In this document: positions 56,867-64,000 of the stretch, piece by piece
Layout of the letters: the number at the start of each line of letters is the position of its first letter
How positions within the stretch are numbered: the first letter of the stretch is position 1
Source: Yponomeuta sedellus
Lineage: Eukaryota; Arthropoda; Insecta; Lepidoptera; Yponomeutidae
Assembly (NCBI GenBank): GCA_934045075.1
Contig: OW203722.1
Span: 16,790,986-16,854,985, forward strand
Reading direction: 5' to 3'
DNA: 64,000 nucleotides
Notes under the pieces: model-generated
What the model was told of the DNA's origin: nothing
Database searches by the model: none
The model's input: the letters and a program-made list of their open reading frames with translations, nothing else
Position numbers and translations under genes: made by a program

Positions 56867-57581
56867 TACACACATGCATATAATTCGTCGTACTGTAGAG
56901 TCAACAGCTGACCAATCATTACTGTTTTGACATAATGATCCTTACATAATTGAAAACATTCATACCAACATCCAGCTATCGCAACTATGTTGGTCGATTT
57001 TTGCACTTATGCATTGGACGCTAAAATTTATTGTGGAGTAGCCGTGCTACTTCCATGTTTTATTACCGCAATTTATATCAGATTAATGCAGAAAACATTC
57101 ATATTATAATTAACTTTTAAGAACCAAAAAATATTACTCAATAATACAATTTTCAACGTTGTTTGAGATAAGTTATTCAAGTGTGAATTTAGAATATGAG
57201 TTTTGAACAGTGGTCTGGTTTGATAATAGAGAGGTGCCAAATATGAATACTTTATCAATTCGTTAATTAGGCACAGTTTCCAAAGTCTCACATCCTATCC
57301 AAGTGCACTTTACTCAGCAACGTTGCGTGCGATTTTGTAACAAAAATGTTCAGATTGACCTGACTGGCGATTGTAGCAAGTTACGATACAATTTTTCCAA
57401 AAAGCTTTGCTTTGCCATTTCCTGCTTATTTCTTGTCCGAGATACCTATATTTCCAACTGCAAAAACGTTATAATATTTTATCTTAATACATGATTTATT
57501 AAGTAAAATTTTATTAATAAACAATAAATATATGTTACAAATATATTATTATAACCAACCTAACCTACAAATTAAATTATA

Positions 57582-57900
57582 TTAAATATAAAAACCGCGC
57601 CCACGTTCATGGCTGCCTCTGAGACGGGTCCCCAGTATGTTGGCTACGTTTCCTCGTTCGATATCCTCTGTAAGAGATAAGAGCCAGCCCTGAGGTCTCT
57701 GGGCGAGACGCGACGAAAGTTTTCTAACGAGCAGACGTGTTTTGGACCCGTACGGTCCAAGTGACTTCATCTCGACACCAAACGGCACAAATAAGTGCTC
57801 TGTACTAGAGTCCCACTGGCACCGTTTGATGTCTTCTGCACTTGATGCCGAGGCGCCGGATTTTGAACTTTTGAAGTTGAGGTCAGCCTAAAGAAATAAC
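57582..57900 (-). pseudogene. Retrotransposon polyprotein C-terminal fragment
   Basis: The minus frame is open from about 57895: ADLNFKSSKSG, then CQWDSSTEHLFVPFGVEMKS, LGPYGSKTRLLVRKLSSRL, then DIERGNVANILGT. This block (GPWG, then ISLAVQRGNAASLLGT in intact forms) ends the ORF of a widespread class of RT-encoding elements. The upstream RT is absent. Confidence 0.5.
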
Positions 57901-58079
57901 CCATTTTTTAATGCCCAGCACACAAGCGGAGCAATTCATCGGTGACGAATACAATAAAACAGAATACGAGCAATTTATATAATTACTCATAACATACACA
58001 CTAGAAATCTGAGGGATTTTAAAATCGCGGTTATGTAATTACTTATAAGTATATCAAATCTATTACTTATAAGTATAGA

Positions 58080-58150
58080 AGTAGACCGGCAAGCTTGGAA
58101 AACCACGAGGGAGGCCTATGTCCTGCAGTGGGCGTCGATTGGCTGATGAT
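58080..58150 (+). repeat. LINE 3' end with (GAT)n tail
   Basis: GGAGGCCTATGTCCTGCAGTGG and GGCTGATGATGATAG, the common insect RTE-like ending. Confidence 0.65.
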
Positions 58151-58633
58151 GATAGACGTAACTAAATGATTTGAGGAATCTTGTTTGGAGTTGAGAAATC
58201 TCGTTTAAAATTAAAGTACAAAGTTGAAGTCGTTCCAGTTTTATTATTTATAAAACGCTTTACATCACAAACTTACATTAAATAAGTTAAAAAACGGCGC
58301 TTAATAAGGTAGGCACCAAAAGTGTAATTTGTACAACTGAACATAGCATAATATCCTATCGTCCAGTGTCAAAATAAGTAAGTACCTATTTTTATTTTGT
58401 GATTGCAATTGTTGTAATTGTGAACACTTATACCCTCTCTTCGCTTGGCGTGGCTCCTAACACCGAGCAGAGCCTGTGTCGTGATTGCTCGTGATTGCGA
58501 TCGCGTGAATAACTCCAAACGTTTATAAATGTCGATTACTAACATCCTCACAAGTAGCATAAATAGATAAAATAATCACAAGTAGCACACTGAAGAGCCT
58601 AGATTCTGGTTATGCTTTATGGTATTATGACTT

Positions 58634-58786
58634 AAAAACCTATTTATAAGCTAAAAATTTCACCCATACCGGGATTCAAACCCGCGACCTCTGGCTATCC
58701 GTGCGCGCGCTTTTCCAGCTGAGCTAATGGGCAACTCACCGGCATTAGTGAAATTTCGAACCTCTTTACAATATTCTCTGCATTAC
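58634..58786 (-). mobile_element. tRNA-like SINE, minus copy
   Basis: AAAAACCTATTTATAAGC, box-B complement GGGATTCAAACCC, and the 5' region GAACCTCTTTACAATATTC. ATGACTT precedes it and AATGACTT follows. Confidence 0.85.
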
Positions 58787-58803
58787 GTACAGTACAATGA
58801 CTT

Positions 58804-58891
58804 CACTATTTTTTTTTATTTTTCTAATGCACTAACCCGTGCTAAGGGTTTATTTTAAGGGTGCTAATTTTAGCCTCTAAATAGGTTTTTA
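58804..58891 (+). mobile_element. Snap-back-type SINE remnant with 13-bp target duplication
   Basis: AGTACAATGACTT at 58791-58803 and 58892-58904 flanks an 88-bp insert. The insert starts CACTATTTTTTTTTATTTTT, passes TAATGCACTAACCCGTGC and ends CTCTAAATAGGTTTTTA. Confidence 0.88.
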
Positions 58892-59089
58892 AGTACAATG
58901 ACTTGTCAAACGTAATATATTACTTTGTAGTACATACAGTGAAGTAGCAGTAGCAAAACCTAACTGTGTAGGAAAACGTTGTGACGAAATCTAAGTTTTC
59001 TAAGGTGTTCACATAACTACCTCAGTGCTAGAAGTTACTAATACGCGTTGGGCACGTGGTAATTAAGCCAATACATTTTTCAATACCGC

Positions 59090-59200
59090 CATCAGTAGAA
59101 TTTTGAACCTCTTTACAATACTCTCTGTATTACATACAGGCAGCAACGTAATAGAGAGAGTATTGTAAAGAGGTTCGAAACACTGATGTCGGTGGTCGTC
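59090..59200. repeat. Palindromic fragment of the SINE 5' region
   Basis: GAACCTCTTTACAATACTCT on the left and AGAGTATTGTAAAGAGGTTC on the right form arms separated by about 38 bp, without the tRNA-like core. Confidence 0.8.
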
Positions 59201-59639
59201 CGGTCGATTATTTAACTTTTAGATCGAATGATCTACGAAGTTACAGATTCAAATCTCTATGATAATTGATTTTAACTCGCCTATCTTGAGTTTTTAAACG
59301 AATAATCGCATTGCTATTTTATTTTGATAGTTTTTACAGTCTGATCGTGATAAGCTAGACACTTCTGAATGAGTTTTAGATAGATTATTTTTACTTGTAA
59401 TATTTTAACTTAATTTCTTACACCATAGATAGTTCTTTTATACAAAATGGACTTAAATAGTCTTCGCTTCATAATCTAATTGTTATAATATTGTTGTAAA
59501 GCAAATTACATCACTATTGTAGTAAAAAATGTGTCCGTAAAGTGTTGCATTTTTCGCCTGTGGGTGCGTTATCGTGTAATAAATAAGGAACTTCATAGGT
59601 GTGTATCTGTCAAAAGTTAAGTTAACGGTAGAACTGATT

Positions 59640-59885
59640 ATGAATAAATAAATATACCATGGACATATTACACAGATCTCGTTAGCACCATTCTAAGTAC
59701 AACTAAATGACTTGTGCTACAGGTGCTAACTTGACGATAGATTTAATATAATAAATGCATAGATAACATCCAAGACCCGAGACAAACTAGAAAAGTTCGT
59801 TTCCTAGTTTGACCCGGCCGGGGATCGAACCCGAGACTTTTGGTTTTACAGTCAGCGTGCCAAACCGCTGCGCCACCGAGGCCAC
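59640..59885 (-). mobile_element. tRNA-derived SINE (Tyr-type head), copy 2
   Basis: A minus-strand head with GTGGCGCAGCGGTTTGGCAC and box B GGTTCGATCCC; a Tyr-like GTA triplet; the body and AATAAATAAATA tail are parallel to 28567-28812. It differs by scattered substitutions and is the better preserved of the two heads. Confidence 0.82.
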
Positions 59886-60242
59886 CGAGATCATAAGTAC
59901 CTCGTTTGTAAATACCTGCATTTTCTCTCTCTTCTCTTAATCTATGGTCGTCTTAATACGTCAATAACAAGATACCTCAGTGATAATATTATAAAATCTT
60001 TGGCTAATGAGCAGTGATGTTGGTACAAGTAGCAGTTGGTAACAATTTTATATTAATCGCGCAACTAGGTGGTGACATTAATTTAGCTACTGTCCTTGTG
60101 TTTATTTAATTAGAGTTTACATAACTCTACTTAACTTTTAATGTATAGTAGAGGTTTGTGATGAAGTACTTCACTTCGTGAAACAACACAATCATGCACT
60201 CAGTATTTTACTTGTCTTCTTGACATTAAGAGTTCATATAGT

Positions 60243-60676
60243 TCTTTTTGTTGCACTAACCCATGCTTAGGATAATTTTAAAAAAACCTATTTAGAGGCT
60301 AAAAATTCCGCCCATGCCGGGACTCGAACCCGCTATCTCTGGCTAACCGTACCAGTGTTTTCCCAACTGAGGTAATGGACAAGTAAAGAGGTTCGAACCT
60401 CTTTATGCATCTGGCTGAAGTAATTTGCATCGCTTGCAGTCCCGAATACCTACTTTGCAGTTAGGTTTTACATCGGAATGATATCGCTGTACCAACATGA
60501 TTATATTCTTTTTGTTGCACTAACCCGTGCTGAGGACAATTTTACAAAACCTGTTTAGAGGCTAAAAATTCCGCCCAACTGAGCTAATGTTGGGAAAGCG
60601 CTGGTACGGTTAACCAGAGGACGCGGGTTCGAGTCCCAGCATGGGCGGAATTTTTAGCCTCTAAATAGGTTTTTAA
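60243..60676. mobile_element. Composite SINE insertion: tandem plus inverted units
   Basis: TTCTTTTTGTTGCACTAACC at 60243 and 60508 gives a 265-bp direct repeat in minus orientation. This is followed by an inverted plus copy ending CTCTAAATAGGTTTTTAA. The whole block is flanked by AGTTCATATAG (about 60232) and AGTTCGCATAG (about 60678), an imperfect target duplication. Confidence 0.8.
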
Positions 60677-60689
60677 AGTTCGCATAGTA

Positions 60690-61395
60690 GTTTATACTCC
60701 ATATATTATTAAAGCGATGAATGGTCTCTTAAAAACCAAAGTTCTTAACTTAATAAAGTCTGTTTTTAAGAGTTTATACTCAATTGAATTCTTAATTAAT
60801 GTGCGACAAAAATGTATGTTTATTATACTAATTGCTAATGACTCGGTCTGCAGAGTAATACTCCTATATAGCTATGTTTTTCTAGTCTATAAATGATTTA
60901 AATATGCATATATATATATATATATATAGTGTGTATTCTAAGTATTTATGTTATCTAATCGGTACATTGACAAATAAATTTTAACTTTTATATGCTTATT
61001 ATGCCATAAAGAATTTTCTAATCCAATGACACGTCAAAATCAAACTATATAGGTCACTGTTACTTTTGCCCGTAGTAGACAAAGACCGTAACAGCATTTT
61101 AATTTAAGCAATAAAGAAATGATAAGTGTTGCATCATCGTCTTAGGAGTATATTTATGTTAGTCATTCATTGATTGTTATTCGTGAACGAATACGAGTCG
61201 AAAGATACGAGGAGTGGTTCAAAATGTGAGCTAATAATTTACGGATCGATAGTGATTATAGAGAAGAACTAAGATTTATAGAGAAGAACTTATTCTTTTT
61301 ACGAAATTAACTAAATCACTAATTTCTTTAATGAAACGATTGGCGCACGTTTGTAATAGAGGTACCTACCATGTATATATAATCGACAGAAGTTG
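60690..61395. other. Intergenic; short (TA)n only
   Basis: A short TA run at about 60908-60928; otherwise nothing recognised. Confidence 0.4.
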
Positions 61396-61399
61396 AAAC

Positions 61400-61475
61400 G
61401 TTACAAAGTCATCCTTTACGTAACTAATTAGAGTGAACTTACGTATGTGTTGTCAACTACTGATAAATAATGCAG
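61400..61475. mobile_element. MITE remnant related to the 5281 family
   Basis: GTTACAAAGTCATCC, TTACGTAACTAATTAGAGTG and TGTTGTCAACTACTG parallel the internal part and right end of related copies at 5310 and 45820. Confidence 0.45.
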
Positions 61476-61764
61476 TTTTTTTAGGATTGTTGTGTTTTGG
61501 AGTTGGCTGTATTTGAAATTTCTGTAGATTTCTATATCTTTGGTTGGACTGTTGTAGGACACCTTGTATTTTAAAAACTTCACAATTAAATAATTTTAAG
61601 TGCTTGTTCAATTATCGATTCTATTTCGTTACAAGGTTTTGTTAGCCAAAAATTGCTCTAGATTATTAGACAGTAGGTAGTTAAATTAGCTTGCAGCGTA
61701 TACTCGGTTTCAGATGACTTTTCCTTAGGAGTAAACAAATAACCGACGAAGAACCGACAACCGT

Positions 61765-61960
61765 TGGAGTAAACGTGTTCTTGAGTGGAGACTGCAACTC
61801 GGCAAACTTAATGTAGGACGCCCCGTGACCAGGTGGGATGACGAAAAACTGCCGGTAAATGCTGGATGCGGCAAGCTGAAGACAGGGGGCTACAGCGCTC
61901 ATTAGGGGAGGGCTATGTCCAGCAGTGGATTAATATAGCTTGAAAAAGAAGAAGAAAAAG
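61765..61960 (+). pseudogene. RTE-type LINE ORF C-terminus and 3' end
   Basis: GTAAACGTGTTCTTGAGTGG, ACCAGGTGGGATGACG, GCTGGATGCGGCAAGCTGAA, GCTCATTAGGGGAGGGCTAT, CCAGCAGTGGATTAATATAG and a (GAA)n tail. Aligned with 42500-42700 it shows about 15% divergence plus small deletions. Confidence 0.75.
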
Positions 61961-61964
61961 AAAC

Positions 61965-62860
61965 AAATAATGTCTATCAAGTCGATTGCTCCTAACAGGT
62001 CGAGTATTAATTCACTTTATATGTTCAAGAAATAGAAACTCCAATTTTGTGACTTGTAACACCAGTTTATTAAAAAAAATTGTGTACATTTAGGGAAACT
62101 TCACATAAAACGGAAAATAGATACTTAAGTGTATAAAAATAGAATGAATCGTACAAGGTTGGTTATAAAAGAAAAGATTTTAAAACGTACAAAGCATAGT
62201 ATTGAAATGTGTTTTGATTTCTGCCATTCAATAATAGAAATAAGTACCTATAAACGTTTTTGAAAAAGAAACGGGATTTTTATGGTATGAGTTTTCCATA
62301 CATGCAGTTTTCAAAGGACATTGTCCATTTTGGGCCATACGTGGACAGAATGTAAGAGAAAAATCGAAATAACCCCTGATTATAATTAATTTCAAAACGA
62401 ATATTTTTGCTTATCTCGTTGTATCAATCGACATTTTAAACAGTTACGAACTAATAAGAATTTTATCTCAAATCCAGTCTTTATTTTGTCTACCAGCCTT
62501 GATTTTTATTTCGGTGTTGCAATTTAAGGAATACAAATTGCACAGAAAACAATTTGGAGTTTCTAATGCATCGCGTTTTAGTATTATTTGGGTAAAAAAT
62601 AATGCACACTAATGCAACGGCATTACAATTAAATACTTGCTAGATATGTCGTATTCAATTATTGGTGTGATAAAATTATTAAAAGAAATAATCTGGATTT
62701 GAGGGTAAACTAATTATTTATGGCAACACTAGACAAAAAAAATTTTTTTTGAATTGTTATTGTCACCGGCTAAAAAACAAAACGATTCATTCATCATTGT
62801 TTTTGCTGTTTCTTTGCTTCTCGTGAATATTGTTTGTTTTATTACTACTTTGGCTTGTTA
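61965..62860. other. Intergenic, nothing recognised
   Basis: AT-rich; no ORF of note until the candidate below. Confidence 0.35.
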
Positions 62861-62863
62861 AAA

Positions 62864-62992
62864 ATGGATCCCGATTCTTCGTTTATTGATGACCCCGGCT
62901 CAACTACGGATTTTGTACCGGACTTACTTTGTGGTAGGCAAATAAAGCAAGCAAATCATAGGACACCTTGCAACAAAAAACTCACAATGCAG
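62864..62992 (+). CDS. Candidate first coding exon of an unknown gene or transposon
   Basis: The ATG lies in a good context (AAAAATGG). The frame of 43 codons is acidic (MDPDSSFIDDPGSTTDFVPD) then basic, and ends CAG followed by GTATAT, a weak donor. The frame would otherwise stop two codons later. No downstream exon could be joined within the remaining 1 kb. It could be a transposon ORF start, a real first exon continuing outside the window, or chance. Confidence 0.2.
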
Positions 62993-63236
62993 GTATATTG
63001 ATGCAAATTAATTACTGTAATAGGGTTCTTACTAACTCATACTACAAAACCTACTACTTAGTTTTAATTCAATTGACTGTTCACGTTTGGCCAAATCGCC
63101 CATACAAAGTGGACAGTGTCCTTTATGTTACGTTAAATTGAATTATTCTCAATAAAAATGAACCAATTTAAAGTATATCGGCATTGTTGTTTAGTGGGTC
63201 ATTATAGACTCTAAAGATAAAGATAAAAAAGCTATC

Positions 63237-63485
63237 TTTAACCGACTTTAAAAAAGGAGGCTTTCAATTCGCCCTCAGAATCTTTTATTTATTAATTTTG
63301 TATGTAGATTCAATTATGCGAATATTCAATTCTGGACAAATTTGGAAAATTCTTTACATGTTTGAAAGAGTAGAGTTACCAAGTGATCCCGTGGTCGTCA
63401 AGCCAAATCTGATGGCGGGGTCCTGGAGACATCCAGGGACGATTCAAATTCTAAAGTCATCACTTGAAGTGGTTTACTGGTTTTT
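63237..63485 (+). repeat. Lepidopteran AACCGACTT-type interspersed repeat
   Basis: AACCGACTTTAAAAAAGGAGG, TTTTGTATGTAGATTC, TTTGAAAGAGTAGAGTTACC and the following CCAAATCTGATGG. The order of blocks is that of a repeat common in moth and butterfly genomes. It explains the 64-residue ORF here. Confidence 0.55.
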
Positions 63486-63633
63486 TATATGACTCATGTG
63501 ACTCATGATTTGCTTTTGCATAACTTTGCTCTTAAAATTTACAGTACAAATGCTATACGGCATTAGCTGTTTCTGCAGCTTCACTTACATAGAGTTGAGT
63601 TTGAATTGTGAAAGTAAAGAGTTGTGGAATCTA

Positions 63634-63745
63634 GATAGATAGAATATTCTTTATTGTACACAGAAATTACAGTAACAGAAATTATATAAAATTAAGTACA
63701 ACTGGCGGCCTTATTACTAAAAGCAATTTCTTCCAGGCAACTATA
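63634..63745 (-). repeat. LINE 3' tail, TAGA type
   Basis: TAGATAGATAGAATATTC, TTTATTGTACACAG and GGCGGCCTTATTACTAAAAG then TTCTTCCAGGCAAC; same tail as at 31505 and 38614. Confidence 0.65.
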
Positions 63746-63900
63746 AACGAAGACCCATGCCCTATCTAATGTTTAATATGTCTAGATTTTTTTATTACAC
63801 GATTCCAACCTCCATCTAAACAAGTCTACGGGCATTCCATCATCAGTTCAATAAGTACGACTATATTAAGGTTGGAATTTTCGTCAAAATTATGATGATA

Positions 63901-64000
63901 CTAGCTGGCACGGCCAACGTTGTTTTGCCGTATTAATTAGCTGAGGACCTATTCTCAGAATGGACCTTCAGGGTAGACAAAGGCTTATTCCGCTAACTAC
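63901..64000 (-). mobile_element. Helitron-like end, truncated by window edge
   Basis: CTAGCTGGCACGGCCAACGT after A, with TTTTGCCGTATTAATTAGCTG; similar to 22186-22230. Confidence 0.4.

Noticed and set aside
57073..57494. Frames of 63-72 residues on both strands
   Set aside because: AT-rich composition, no motif, no splice or start support; length is expected by chance.
63298..63492. 64-residue plus-strand frame near the right edge
   Set aside because: It lies wholly within a common lepidopteran interspersed repeat.

Overview
The window is nuclear DNA of a moth or butterfly (Lepidoptera). The evidence is AT-rich sequence, small coding exons separated by kilobase introns with GT-AG boundaries, and a dense mix of insect and typically lepidopteran interspersed repeats: RTE-like and jockey/CR1-like LINE ends, tRNA-derived SINEs, CTAG-ended Helitron fragments and TA-flanked MITEs. 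There is no bacterial, viral or CRISPR content.

Two host genes can be reconstructed completely, both on the minus strand. (1) Positions 4263-19765 hold an eight-exon gene for a 438-residue SLC36-type (pathetic-like) proton-coupled amino acid transporter. All seven introns obey GT-AG and all codon phases join. (2) Positions 25584-34473 hold a three-exon gene for a 521-residue secreted Yellow protein, apparently the orthologue of Drosophila yellow (y), the melanin-pattern gene. The two genes lie in the same orientation about 5.8 kb apart and have no obvious joint function. No further convincing host gene is seen upstream of yellow, from 34.5 to 64 kb.

Layout: 0-1.8 kb, decayed LINE reverse transcriptase interrupted by a SINE with a 13-bp target duplication. 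2.1-3.2 kb, an unusual series of a 13-bp motif at 21-22 bp spacing. 4.3-19.8 kb, transporter gene with repeat-filled introns. 19.8-25.2 kb, intergenic. 25.2-34.6 kb, yellow with a 7-kb first intron. 35.3-38.6 kb, a 3.27-kb perfect tetranucleotide array, (TAGA)9-(TAGG)762-(TAGA)46, abutting a LINE 3' tail. 38.6-64 kb, gene-poor repeat-rich DNA.

The most interesting structural theme is one tRNA-like retroposon family (about 15 copies). It has a fixed 3' end (TAGGTTTTTAA), variable 5' truncation and 11-15 bp target duplications. It also occurs as tandem 306-bp units, long hairpins and head-to-tail/inverted composites, which suggests a snap-back or template-switching mode of copying. The giant TAGG array and the phased motif cluster are the other signals that ordinary annotation does not explain. 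All calls come from reading the sequence; no database search was run.
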